From Anthoceros angustus (Eukaryota > Streptophyta > Anthocerotopsida > Anthocerotales > Anthocerotaceae), in NCBI GenBank assembly GCA_010909165.1, contig MU008160.1:1674001-1738000 (forward strand): DNA of 64,000 nucleotides. Reading direction: 5' to 3'. Shown here one piece after another: positions 47,387 to 58,911 of this stretch. How positions within the stretch are numbered: position 1 is the stretch's first letter; the number at the start of each line of letters is the position of its first letter. The position numbers were made by a program, and so were the translations under genes. A model generated the notes under the pieces. That model saw only the letters and a list, made by a program, of their open reading frames with translations. It ran no database searches and was not told the DNA's origin.

Positions 47387-48426
47387 GGAGAAGGCCACGG
47401 GGAAGGCAACACGAGAACCAACCCCGCACTGGAATATTCATTGTTCCAGTCTATGAGAGGCTGAAGAGGAATGTGGTGGAATAATCATTGATCCTTTCGT
47501 GAAGCCATCTCCCAAAAGTCAGGAGGCACAAGTCGCCATTGCTCCCACATTGTCTAGGGTGGAGAATGGTGGGTCACCAACAAGTTAGACCACTGGCGGA
47601 TTAGCCAAGTGGATCCTGCTCTCACTCACTAAGAAGCTAGAGCACATTGTCGACCATTTTCTTGTCTTTCTCTATGAGGTGGTGAGAGGGTCCAAGATAG
47701 ATTGGGCTAGGATGTTCTATGACACAGCAGGGAGAGGGACCACTTGACCCTACCATCACCCTCCCTATCTCCCTTCTTAATCCACGTTTTTGACCATGCC
47801 AAGTTCTTTGGAGGATAGAGATGGTCTCGACCTTCCATGCCCGGAGGCCGGTGTTTGAAAGAAGGAAGCCCAAAGAGGAGTCGAGGAAGAGGCCATCTCC
47901 GGTGCTGGGGAGTGAAGATGAGAAGTCAAGTGTCCATGAAGAGGAATGTGGCGTTGCTAAGGTGTCGGCCGGTTGCTAACAAAGCAACTGGAGTTGCTAA
48001 GACTCCAGGCACCAAGAGAGGTCGGTGAGCAGGGGACTCCAACCACTCCTAGAGCCACAAGAGCACGACCGGGAACTCACCCGGATGTAAGGTGACAAAG
48101 GAAAGGCCGAGCAGCACGGTTGCGAGCGTGGCGGAAGCCAGTCAACAGGAGGAATCGCCCAACCTTGGGCACGGCCGAGCCGACCCGAGAAAGTCACTAC
48201 TGCTCAAGGGGTGACCTCAAGTATACCCGGAAGTGGTCGCAGGGAGAGCCGCGCCAGATAGGAAGGAGGGAACCCATCCCAGTGGGGTTTGGGGCCTAAC
48301 ATCACCCTACAGGGTCTCGGCTATGGCACGCACTAGGTGAGATGGAGGACCGATAGCTCGGTCCTCTCTTTGTTAGGTTCTGGTAGCGGCAGGGGAACAA
48401 CAGGGAGGCGGTAAAGGAGCTCCAGA

Positions 48427-48744
48427 ATGAAGCAGGAGAAGGAGGTCTTGGAGGGGCGCCTAGGTAGCATGGAAGCGGAATTAAGGAAGATCCGAGAAGA
48501 GTTGCGGAAGTCCAAGGATCAGGAAACCCTCATGGTTCAGCTCTCGGACGCACAAAGCACCATAGGGGAGCTGCAGAATGTCATCTCAGATGCAAGTTCA
48601 GGCCGAAACCGCGGATGCCCTGGGCGCTACAAGAAGGAGAGGGACGAGGCAAGGAAAGGTTGGAAAGAGGCCAAGAGGGCCAGGATTGCAAGGAGAGCCA
48701 CCGTGGAAGATGCGGAGCCTCCATGGAAGAATCATTCGAGTTAG
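48427..48744 (+). CDS. Coiled-coil frame within the retroelement
   Basis: A 105-aa frame with strong heptad character (KEVLEGRLGSMEAELRKIRE, ELRKSKDQETLMVQL) followed by a Lys/Arg-rich segment. It could be the self-association part of a gag-like protein or a captured host fragment. It sits between the MAPKK frame (47207) and the basic-tail frame (~49000-49308). Confidence 0.4.
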   Translation: MKQEKEVLEGRLGSMEAELRKIREELRKSKDQETLMVQLSDAQSTIGELQNVISDASSGRNRGCPGRYKKERDEARKGWKEAKRARIARRATVEDAEPPWKNHSS

Positions 48745-49014
48745 CAGCGGAGGAGGTTGCTAAGCAAGCAAGCCGCTAAGGAAGCAACAACTCCACTGCT
48801 AAGGGAGCAACAGCTCCAAGACCGAGCTACAACAAGGAAGAAGGGGCAACAAGACCGGAGGAGGACAAAGCAGGCCGGGAGGCGGGTAAGCACCGCCTAA
48901 GAAGTCTAACTTCCCAATGGTGCATTAGATTGAGGATGCTTATCAAGATAACCATGTGCTGGATTCTCCTTGGCTGAGAGAAGATTGTCTCCGAAAGTTT
49001 ATGTTGTTGTGGGC

Positions 49015-49308
49015 ACAGGGGGGACATGGAGGTACTTGATCCATGCCTTGACGGGCACTGGATCCTACCTATGGGTTGGATTCTTAAGGAGGAAACTCTC
49101 AGCCGACCCATCCAGGATTCAAGAGCTCACCGAGGAGGAGTACCAGACTATGCGGCGAGCACAAGAGAGAGAGGAGTCCAGCTCTGAGGAGGTAGAGATT
49201 TTATGGGAGAGATTGCCCAACCAGCCAAGAGGGAGGAGAGCAAGAGGAGAACATGGGGCTAGGCGGCCTAGGAGGCCCAGGAGAGGTAATAGGGGTAAGT
49301 GGCCCTGA
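49015..49308 (+). CDS. Frame with acidic stretch and Arg-rich tail within the retroelement
   Basis: The frame includes GSYLWVGFLRRKL, then LTEEEYQTMRRAQEREESSS, VEILWERLPNQPRG, and an Arg-rich end (RRPRRPRRGNRGKWP) before a stop at 49308. Such a basic tail could bind nucleic acid. The same stretch recurs in diverged form at ~50880-51180 with disrupted frames. Not matched to a known family. Confidence 0.4.
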   Translation, partial: TGGTWRYLIHALTGTGSYLWVGFLRRKLSADPSRIQELTEEEYQTMRRAQEREESSSEEVEILWERLPNQPRGRRARGEHGARRPRRPRRGNRGKWP

Positions 49309-49812
49309 AATAGCTAAAGGCCCATGTGTTATAGACTGTAAATCTTATCCTCTCTCATAGTGGACAGAATTGATAGATAGGCCTCTAGGATTGGTAGGCT
49401 AAGACCGATTGGTATTTTTGGCAAGCCAAGCCGCTTTGTGGGTCGATCTTGGGTATAAGAGGCACTTGATGAAATGTAAGCAATGTTGGCCTAAGTCTCG
49501 GTGTTTGGGGTGAGCACGGGGTTTGGGAGGGTTCCAGATCCAGTCTTTGTAAGCCTAAACCGTTCCTCAGAGGAAGACTACTGTTGCCCAGATCCGTGTG
49601 GCCGATCCGCAAGAGTGGTGGAAAGCAAGGAGGGAGCCTTGTGATCTCCTTGGAGGAGTCCTCAAGGTCAAGAGGAAGGGGTCGGGAAGCCGGGAGGCTG
49701 TCCCTCCTTTACTCATTCTCTGCGGTTTGTCTAGTACTCACCTTGTGTTTAAGTTTTTCAGTGTCAAGGTCGCAGGAGAGAAGACAAGGCGGGAGCCGTG
49801 TGTGTGAAGGAG

Positions 49813-50760
49813 GAAGTCAAGTGAGTGAGTGTGGGCTTGTGGGTTTGGAAAATGAGAGGAAAAGTGAGCCGTAAGAGAAGTGGAGAATCTTTGGGCATGG
49901 AGAGTTGCTGATTGGCTGTTTGAGAGGAGTAAGAAGGGCTGGAAGTCTGTAAGAGATGGTTGTGTTCTTGAAGAGAGAGAGAGAGAGGAGTCGAGGAGGT
50001 TGAAGATCCGTGAGTGGATGAGACGGAATGATTGCGAGAGAGATGAACAAGCATTTTGAGAGTTGGTGAAGTCTGTAAGGGCCTGGATGAGAACCTTGTA
50101 AGGACTGGAAGTGTTGTGAGTGGAAGTGGAGGTCGAATGGGGGAGTGAGAACAAGGAGGTTGAGAGAGTTCTGGGAACTTGGAGGTGTGATGAAAACACA
50201 AGGTGTTGGTATGGGTTGGAAGGTGAGCTGAAAGGCTGGAGAGGGGCAAGGAAGTCAAGTGAGTCAGGTTGGGCTTGTGGGTTTGGAAAATGAGAGGAAA
50301 AAGTGAGCCGTAAGAGAAGTGGAGAATGCTGGGCATGGAGAGTTGCTGATTGACTGTTTGAGAGGAGTAAGAAGGGCTGGAGAAGTCTGTAAGAGATGGT
50401 TGTGTTGCTGAAAGAGAGAGCTGTGAGTGGGGGTTGAAGATCCCGTGAGTGAGTAAGACGGAATGATTGCGAGAGAGAGATGAACAAGCATTTTGAGAGT
50501 TGGGAAAGTGCTGTAAGGGCCTGGATGAGAATCTCGTAAGGACTGGGAAGTGTTGTGAGCTGTGGAAGTGGAGGTCGAATGGGGCAGTAAGGAGTGAGAA
50601 CAAGGAGGGTTGAGGGGAGTTGCTGGGGAACTTGGAGAGTGTGATGAAAACCTGAAGGTGTTGGTATGGGGTTCGGAAGGTGAGCTGAAAGGCCAGAGAG
50701 GGGGCAAGGAAGTCTGAAGAAGTGCTGCAAGAGTGAGAGGTGGAGGGGAGTTATGAGAGC
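49813..50760 (+). repeat. GA-rich unit of about 440-510 bp, tandem pair
   Basis: Two adjacent copies (~49813-50253 and 50254-50760) start GTCAAGTGAGT and share GGAATGATTGCGAGAGAGA, AAGCATTTTGAGAGTTGG and GATGAAAAC.C.AAGGTGTTGG. Further copies lie at ~51657-52100 and ~53040-53495. The reverse strand gives long Ser/Pro/Leu-rich frames that are composition artefacts. Confidence 0.85.
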
Positions 50761-52136
50761 GGTAAGCACCGCCTAAGAAGTCTAACTTCCCAATGGTGCA
50801 TTAGATTGAGGGATGCTTATCAAGATAACCATGTGCCCGGATTCTCCTTGGCCGGAGAGAAGATTGTCTCCGAAAGTTTATGTTGTTGTGGGCATGGGGG
50901 ACATGGAGGTACTTGATCCATGCCTTGACGGCACCGGATCCTACCTATGGGTTGGATTCTTAAGGAGGAAACTCTCACCGACCCATCCAGATTCAAGAGC
51001 TCACCGAGGAGGAGTACTGCATCATGCGGCGAGCACAAGAGAGAGAGTCCAGCCGAGGAGGTAGAGATTTTATGGGAGAGATTGCCCAACCAGCCAAGAG
51101 GGAGGAGAGCAAGAGGAGAACATGGGGGCGCCTAGGAGGCCTGTGAGAGGTAATAGGGGTAAGTGGCCTGAAATAGCTAAAGGCCCATGTGTTATAGATC
51201 AGAATCTTATCCTCTCTCATAGTGGATGTAATTGATAGATAGGCCTCTAGGATTGGTAGGCTAAGACCGATTTTTGGCAAGCCAAGCCGCTTTGTGGGTC
51301 GATCTATAAGAGGCACCTTGATGAAATGTAAGCAATGCAAAGTCCTGGCCAATGAGCACGGGGTTTGGGAGGGTTCCAGATCCAAAGGTCGAAGCCTAGG
51401 CACCGCTCCTCCCCAAGAAGACTACTGTTGCCCAGATCCGTGTGGCCGATCCGCAAGAGTGGTGGAAAGCAAGGAAGGGAGCCTTGTGATCTCCTTGGAG
51501 GGAGTCCTCAAGGTCAAGAGGAAGGGGTCGGAAGCGGGAGGCCGTCCCTCCTTTACTCATTCTCTGCAGCTTGTCTAGTACTCACCTTGTGTTTAAGTTT
51601 TCTGAGTGTCAAGGTCGCAGGAGGAAGAAGACAAGGCGGGAGCCGTGTGTGGAGGAAGTCAAGTGAGTCGGGCTTGGGCTTGTGGGTTTGGAAAATGAGA
51701 GGAAATGAGAGGAGAGAAGTGGAGAATGGAGAGTTGCTGATTGCTTGAGAGGAGTAAGGGCTGGAAGTCTGTAAGAGATGGTTGTGTTCTTGAAGAAGAG
51801 AGGTGAGTTGAAGATCCCGTGAGTAAGACGGAATGATTGCGAGAGAGATGAACAAGCATTTTGAGAGTTGGTGAAGTGTAAGGGCCTGGATGAGAACCTG
51901 GGGAAAGGCTGGAGTGTGGAAGTGGAGGTCGAATGGGCAAGAGGGAGGAGAACAAGGAGGTTGAGAGAGTTCTGGGAACTTGAGAGTGATGAAAACCTCA
52001 AGGTGTTGGTATGGGTTGGAAGGTGAGCTGAAAGGCCGAGGGGGCAAGGAAGTCTGAAGAAGTGCTGCAAGAGTGAGAGGTGGAGGGGAGTTATGAGAGC
52101 AGTAACCCTGATTGGTGGATCTAACTTTGTGGATGA

Positions 52137-52170
<34 letters not shown>
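52137..52170 (+). repeat. (GA)n microsatellite
   Basis: About 17 dinucleotide repeats; the matching site in the next duplicated copy (53538-53560) has about 11. Confidence 0.95.
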
Positions 52171-52172
<2 letters not shown>

Positions 52173-52562
52173 AGCCTTATCCACTTGGATCCCGAATTGG
52201 GTCCCACCATTCTATTAATAGCCCGACCTGATCCCAAGGTGGCCCCCCCTCTGCTAGAAATAGAGGGTGGTTGCTAAGTTAGCAAGATCATCCGTTCGGG
52301 GTGGCATCGAGGTCGTGGCTAAGATAGCCAGTCAGTGTTGTTAGGGGAGTCACAGTGCATGGCGCTAGATGTTTTGGTGTGTCCGTGTTTGGTTGGATTG
52401 GCTATGTTTTGGTTGTCTTGACACGAAATCACTCCCTTGGGTACGAATCTCAAGTCTACAACGATAAAGAGGGTAAATGTGGCCTCTTTGTGACCACTTG
52501 GTTTAGAAAATCACTCCACAATAATCCAAGACCTCAACATTGGTCTTAGTCAAATGAGTCTT

Positions 52563-52762
52563 AGGTATCTAAAGGGACAATTACTTATGGCTTTCGGGAT
52601 AATAGCCCACTTGTGTCCATTATCGACTATGCATGCCGATTGGCATCTAATCCGGACTAGCGGAGCATCTCGGCTTATTGTTTTAAGTTGTCAAATGGGG
52701 CGATTAATTTGAGCTCTAAAAGCACTCGATGGCTCTTTCGTCCACAAGGGCCGAATATGACC
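52563..52762 (+). pseudogene. Copia RNase H fragment, truncated copy
   Basis: YLKGTITYGF marks the region just before RNase H of copia Pol. The next part (the D-x-D-W active-site region) is disrupted by small losses: TATGCATGCCGATTGG, where the downstream copy has TATGCAGATGCCGATTGG. The copy ends abruptly at 52762 at the duplication junction. Confidence 0.75.
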
Positions 52763-53934
52763 AGTCTTTGTAAGCCTAGGCACCGTTCCTCTGCCACAGT
52801 GAGAAGACCTGTTGCCCAGATCCGTGTGGCCGATCCGCAAGGGTGGTGGAAAGCAAGGGAAGGGAGCCTTGATCTCCTTGGAGGGAGTCCTCAAGGTCAA
52901 GAGGAAGGGGTCGAAGGAGGAGGCTGTCCCTCCTTTACTCATTCTCTGCAGTTGTCTAGTACTCACCTTGTGTTTAAGTTTTTGAGTGTCAAGGTCGCAG
53001 GAGAAGAAGACAAGGCGGGAGCCGGTGTGTGTGAAGGAGGAAGTGAGTCAGGTGTGGGCTTGTGGGTTTGGAAAATGAGAGGAAAAAAGTGAGCCGAGAG
53101 AAGTGGAGAATCTGGACATGGAGAGTTGCTGATTGGCTGTTTGAGAGGAGTAAGAAGGGCTGGAGAAGTCTGAGATGTTGTGTTCTGAAGAGAGTGAGTG
53201 GAGGTTGAAGATCCGTGAGTGGAGATGGAATGATTGGGGAGAGAGATGAACAAGTATTTTGAGAGTTGGTGAAGTCTGTAAGGGCCTGGATGAGAACCTT
53301 GTAAGGACTGGAAGTGTTGTGGCTGTGAAGTGGAGGTGAATGGGGCGTGGAGTGAGAACAAGGAGGTTGAGAGAGTTCTGGGAACTTGGAGGTGTGATGA
53401 AAACACAAGGTGTTGGTATGGGTTGGAAGGTGAGCTGAAAGGCTGGAGAGGGGCAAGGAAGTCAAGAAGTCTTGCAAGAGTGAGGAGGGGAGTTATGAGC
53501 GGTAACCACGATTGGTGGATCTAACTTTGTGGATGAGTAGAGAGAGAGAGAGAGAGAGGTCAGCTTATCCACTTGGATCCCGACTGGGACCCACCCCTAT
53601 TAATAGCCGACTGATCCCAAGGTGGACCCCCCTAGAAATAGAGGTGGTTGCTAAGTTAGCAAGGTCATCCGTTCGGGGTGGCATCGAGGTCGGCGTGGCT
53701 AAGATAGCCCGAGTGTTGTTAGTGATCACAGTGCATGGCTAGATGTTTTGGTGTGTACTGTTTGGTTGGATTGGCTATGTTTTGGTTGTCTTGACACGAA
53801 ATCACTCCCTTGGGTACGAATCTCAAGTCTACAACGATAAAGAGGGTAAATGTGGCCTCTTTGTGACCACTTGGTTTAGAAAATCACTCCACAATAATCC
53901 AAGACCTCAACATTGGTCTTCCGTCAAATGAGTC

Positions 53935-54412
53935 TTCCGGTATCTAAAGGGGACAATTACTTATGGCTTTCAGGATAATAGCCCACTTGTGTCCATTACT
54001 GACTATGCAGATGCCGATTGGCATCTAATCCGGACAGCTAGCGGAGCATCTCGGCTTATTGTTTTAAGTTGTCAAATGGGGCAGTTAATTTGAGCTCTAA
54101 AAAGCAGACCTCGATGGCTCTTTCGTCCACAAGGGCCGAATATACAGCCTTGACTGATACTGTTAAAGAGGTCGCATGGGAAATAACTTTTCTTGAAGGC
54201 CTAACCTGTCAAAGAAGATTCTCCAACTTTACTTTTACGTGACAACAAATCAACAATTGCTATGGCTAGCAACCCTCGATTTCATTCCAGGAAAAAACAC
54301 ATTGAGACAAGGCAGCATTATGTTTGGCATGCTGTTGAAACATGGGTCGTTAAGGTTTCCTATGTCTTTACAGACATGATTACTACAGACCAAGAATCTG
54401 CCTCAACATAAA
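53935..54412 (+). pseudogene. Copia RNase H and C-terminal Pol remnant
   Basis: Fragments in shifting frames read YLKGTITYGF, DYADADW (first catalytic Asp), MALSSTRAEYTALTDTVKE (catalytic Glu), and LRDNKSTIAMASNPRFHSRK followed by HIETRQHY (conserved copia block). At least two frameshifts separate them. A stop-free Pol cannot be read. Polypurine tract and 3' LTR follow. Confidence 0.88.
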
Positions 54413-54711
54413 CACTATCTACACATGGAGGCTCTTGGCATTTTCTCATCATTATTACCTGTCTCTAAGAGTGCCCTACCGAGCCACAATTAGCAATATG
54501 GACATGGACTTATGGCGGATGACGCTCCTTGACCTAGCCAATCGCCACTTGTTCTCCCTAATTCTATGGACCAAGCTATGCCAACCAAATGTTTTCAGTC
54601 GGCTTTCCGCTTGTGCAGCGGATCCCTTGCCTTATCGCATGGGGACTACTTATCCGCAGCCAAGAGCCTGTTTTTCAGTCCACCCCTAACCATGCGTAAT
54701 TAAAGGGGGTG

Positions 54712-54844
54712 TGTTAGATTGATTGTTAACACAAACCATTCATTCTGTTCTGATTCTGCTTTTGCACGTACTTGCTTTCTCTTAGCTCCTCCGCTCTTCA
54801 TGTCACTTGCATTCAGCTGAAGCCTCCGCTCTAAATCATAAGAC
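54712..54844 (+). repeat. 3' LTR, internally deleted
   Basis: Starts TGTTAGATTGATTGTTAAC after the polypurine tract, then jumps to ACCATTCATTCTGTTCT and continues to AAATCATAAGA. The CTAGCATAGTTAGG to CCCCGAACG portion of the 5' LTR is missing. Confidence 0.75.
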
Positions 54845-57800
54845 TCGCGCACTATTACCTCACTGGCCCTTTGTAAGACCCTGTATTACCCTTGAGTCGT
54901 CGAGTTGTTTCAGAAGCCCTCATTATGTGGGCTCACTGTGGGACATTGGCACTATGGGGCTTATGACGCCGGGTGTAATGAACGGCACAGTAAGGCTGTG
55001 AACAACACAATATTTCTATTTTAGGTCTTTTGGCACCTCATTAAAGCTCACTGCGCAGTGAGCTTGTCGTCTTCCGCGTGAAAGCCACATCAAGCCCTGC
55101 AAGTGCCGGCTTCCTAAAATATGCCTCTTGACATCCCGCACCCATCGATTCAGGTAAGCTCGATGTTTATTTGATTCAGGTAAGCGAGATGTGGTTTGAT
55201 GAGGTGTGGCGAGGTAGCGGGCGATTTCACACAGTTAGGAATTCAGGCTAGTGCGCAAAGTGCAGGGCAGATGGCGGAAGCGAGGAGGTGTGCGATTTGT
55301 AGGCCAAGCAGCGACTATTGCGTGCAGCCGAGCAGGCGTGGCAGGGGCGAGCAAATAACGAAAGCAAGGTGGTGAGCGGGGCATGTAGACAACCAAAATG
55401 GGTGGGACCGTGAACGGATGTGCGGATGAATCTTGCAGAATGTTGAGCGGAAGAGGATTGCAAGCTGGTGAGCGGATGCATCTTGCAGAATGCATGCATC
55501 TTTTCTTAGAAGCAACATTTCAGATTTTGTGTTCGCAACATACCTTTGTCACAGCTCATGATTTTGCAGATTGTGGGTTCGCAATATACCTTTACAGAGC
55601 CCGTGACTTTGCAATTGAAGTAAAAGAAACCAGACTTCTCCATAGGGCTTCATCTTATCTATACCGCCAAGAATCATGTGAGCATTCCATTTGAGTGAAG
55701 CTTGCGGGGTGCTGAGCGGGTGCATTGTGATTTTCATTCGGCTTCGAGAAAGGTTCGAGAGCCTAATTTCTAGGGAAGTGCTGAGGTGACCCCTATCCTA
55801 CAATGCCTCTCTAGTTCCGTCCACACAAACAGGCCTCTCTTAAAATATCCCGTTCGAATCAGCCATGTACTAAACTAAGAAAGCTCTCTTCAAATCCAAC
55901 CTGTACGGAGTCCATGCTAAGAACCCCTACCGTTTCTCACTTGGCACGTAAAATATGGACTGGGTCAGCGCTATGAACAGGCCGGGTGCCGGCGAGATAA
56001 ACAATGAGGCTTATGTGTAATCAACTTTGTTAAGAGCCATGGCTACATAAGAAGGTGGTGTGTGACGTGTATTCCCATCGTTCACATTGGTCTTTGTCAT
56101 GTTAGGGATATCTTTTGGTTGTCCATTCTTTATGGAGGAGGATCTTGCTGTGATAGGGTGTACATTGTGGTCATGAGGTTTTGAAGTATAGTGTTTTTCT
56201 ATATTATTTTAATATATTACATAATAATATGCTCAATTTCATCCGTACTTACCATCACACAAACTCTGCAATAGAAGGTAGCACTCCAGGCTTGGATTGG
56301 TAGGTTCATGCTGTTCACTCACAAATTTGGCATATGCTGGTATACTGTGGCTCCTCTTGTAGGTAGCAATGGAGATGTCCCGATGTTGTCTACATCTGTT
56401 CATCATCTTCTGCAGCGCTAGCTTTTCTAGCACACTCCACCTTTCGGGCACTCTGCGAGGACATGGTGCAAGAAGGTTCACCTGGGTGTTTGCCGTTTGG
56501 GATGCCGGCAAACTTTGGGCTGCTTTCACTAAGAGAGGCCATAGTATCAGTGGAATTTGTTTGTCTAGAGCTCCTCTTTACTTCTTCCTCCTTCCTGAAG
56601 CGTTTTAGTTTTGGATTGCACTTTCTCACAATGAGGTTGCCTATGTTAAAGATACTGCTTATTTCTTGGGCAATCCGCGTTCAATGCTTTGTCCTTAGAT
56701 TCCTGTGCTTCAGGTGCACAATTTGCATCTCCAAATAGGCTTCAACGAGTGTTGTCGTAAGCTCTTCAAACCATGTAGCGACCGATTCAGGTTGTTTTCC
56801 TATAGCTTTCGCCTAAATCTTTGGCACTTCTAAGTAGGACATCATCGTTCGACTCCCTCATGTTCTCTGTGATGTGTAGTATGGATTCTTCTCCAACAGC
56901 GGTCGCATAGATGCGAAAGGCTTCCTCCATGGTGTGACTAACCAGTGCAGCAGGCCCCTTCGAGAGTTTTGTCACAGTGCAAGGTGCAAGGTGCAAGGTG
57001 CAAGATCATAGTTTAGGAACCCATGACGGTTGGTTGCTAATCTCAGGAGCATCGGCGTCCTGAATCAGTTTGGTTCTCCCCTCTATGTGTTTTTATGAGG
57101 GTAGGGGTTGATGTGTTAGGTTTTTTGGAGCGTTTTTATAGCGTGCTCAATAGTGGAGTGATAGCCGACTGATGTGATAGTCGGCTTTTTGTACAGCGTC
57201 TTTATGAATACAGAACATTATCTCTAAAGAAAGGTCACAGTTTAGGTAATCAAATTAGAATTATGGATCCCGGGCAAGTGTAAAGGCCAGCACCCAACCT
57301 GCACCTGGCCTACACATATCAGTACCCGAGTCTAATTTCGCTCAAACAACGGGGTGGAAGGCACAATAAGGAGACGAGTTGAGGTGATAAAGAACCTAAA
57401 AATGGGATACCAACAGTCCTTTTAGGAGTACCGGCGAACGGTGTAGTGAGCTTTATCAATATCTATGTGAAAGTCACATGAGTTGGCAGGCCAGAGTGAG
57501 GCGCGTGATGCGTTTCATGACGACTCAGACCGCCCTCCTAACCACAGGTAAAGAGGTTTCAAGCCCCTTCTAAGGCGATTCTAATGCGCTCTCTATTCGA
57601 TCCAAGGGTGAATTCCTTGCCGGTTTTGGATGTTGCAAGCATGAGAGCATGTAGCTCGATGTAAAAGATGTTGATTATGATTTAAATGGGAATTCTTGGT
57701 GCCAGATTGAGGCAGCAATTACTTGTTTTCATTCGGAACGATGCAAATTGAATGGTTCATCATATTGGGGTTAACTCAAACATTCGTCCACCTAAAGTTA

Positions 57801-58911
57801 AGGAACATTGTTACTAGCAGAAGTATAATTAGCCCCTCGTTTTTCTCTTGATAAATACAATCCATGGTATATATATTATTGCTAGAAGAAGAAAAACAAG
57901 TGGCTATTAGAACTAGCTCATATAACTCAAAATGAGAGAATAAAAACGATGTGATATCATACTACATATATGCACAATCAGCTCGCTGTGAACTAATGAG
58001 TTAGACTAGATTCTCATACATTATTATTCTATCAAGATAAATACTTGAGATATCCAATCTATTCATTAAATTAATTTGATGGATGAATCTTAAACTTTTC
58101 AATCCAGTAAAAGACATCCAAATGTATTGAACCATATTATGTATATTATTATTATGATATTTTTTATACACACCTATATATCTATAATGAACACACATCA
58201 CTATCAAGTTTGTGAGAATATTGCAAACTCATTTATGTAGCTTATGTGGATGGGTTACTCTCAAAGTTGAACCAAGTGCTCACGAAGGGGTTCGCAAGCG
58301 TTATTAGGAAGAATTTAAATAATTAAAAACTAACGTTTTTGTTTTTATATCGCTTACAAGTAACCTTCCTGTTAATATCCGGGCAAGGGGATGAGTGTGT
58401 CTTAGCTTTTTTACAAGTGAAGCGAAATGGGGGACAGGGTAGCAACGGAGACATGCGAGGGAATCTGGGACAGATGCAAAAACAGCTGAGCAAACCAGAA
58501 AGCACTGTGCGAAAAGCAGGAGGAGAATGTGGCGCTGTCTCATCAAGCTTCCAGCCTGCAGGCTACAAATGTGGAGTCAAAGGTGAAGCTGGCAGCCCGG
58601 CCAGTGAGCTCCTCCATCCGCCCATGGCTTGCGCCGCATTCCCGCTACCGCCCACAAATGCCGTCAGTCTTCCAGCCCACCACCCACCAGCAGCAGCATT
58701 GCCCCATCCACGACCCAACATCACTCTCCACCCCCGCATTGCCCACGATGCCCAGCAGCGTCCGATACCCCTGCTCCCGGCAGGCGGAGATGGAGGCTCC
58801 GGCCCCACCTTCCTCTTCCCGGCCGGGGGAGGGGGCGATGGGGACGGGGACAAGGCCGGGCGGAGTCCGAGCTGGAGATGGAGCTGGAGCATGAGCTGGG
58901 CTGCCCTGGCT
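54845..58911. other. Gene-poor region
   Basis: No gene is supported. GCTGAGCGG and TTGCAGAATG.. direct repeats occur at 55370-55500. GTGCAAG repeats (x4) lie at ~56978-57003. A hairpin GCCGACTGATG/TGATAGTCGGC is at ~57164-57187. 57830-58330 is strongly AT-rich. The - strand frames 56239-56996 are short and unrecognised. A CpG- and Pro-coding-rich stretch (58600-58890) precedes the YkuD-like gene and may be its promoter or 5' exon. Confidence 0.45.

Larger units (their letters stand above)
48886..52115 (+). repeat. Direct duplication of a 1.4-1.9-kb internal unit
   Basis: Copy A begins at 48886 (GTAAGCACCGCCTAAGAAGT) and copy B at 50761 with the same sequence. Copy B runs to ~52115 and is shorter. 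Both carry the AGATTGTCTCCGAAAGTTTA segment, the basic-tail frame and GA-rich units. Confidence 0.85.
51370..54145 (+). repeat. Tandem duplication of about 1.39 kb spanning GA unit and copia RNase H
   Basis: The segment ~51370-52761 (from the TTCCAGATCC..AGCCTAGGCACCG region to CAAGGGCCGAATAT) is repeated at 52762-54145. The junction at 52762 interrupts the RNase H sequence right after GGGCCGAATAT; only the second copy continues into the rest of RNase H. Confidence 0.8.
42631..54844 (+). mobile_element. Rearranged Ty1/copia LTR retrotransposon, about 12.2 kb
   Basis: The 5' LTR begins TGTTAGATTG at 42631 and is followed by a primer binding site complementary to initiator tRNA-Met at 42835. 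The 3' side shows RNase H remnants (53935-54412), a polypurine tract TAAAGGGGGTG (54701-54711) and a 3' LTR beginning TGTTAGATTG at 54712. The two LTRs share the 5' end and the segment GCTCTTCATGTC.CTTGCATTC to AAATCATAAGA, with ~70-100 bp missing from the 3' copy. Reverse transcriptase and integrase are not recognisable. The interior is expanded by tandem duplications. It is non-autonomous in its present state. No target-site duplication was found. Confidence 0.75.

Noticed and set aside
49738-50769. Possible CRISPR-like or satellite array
   Set aside because: The units are 440-510 bp in direct tandem without short repeat/spacer structure; they are duplicated retroelement interior.
49738-52184. 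Long - strand Ser/Leu/Pro-rich frames (343, 279, 191 codons) over the GA-rich units
   Set aside because: The reverse of GA-rich DNA lacks stop codons; residues follow base composition and the frames differ between copies.
56239-56996. Series of - strand frames as a gene
   Set aside because: Three short frames in different phases with no splice-consistent join and no recognised domain; no zinc knuckle or transposase motif seen.
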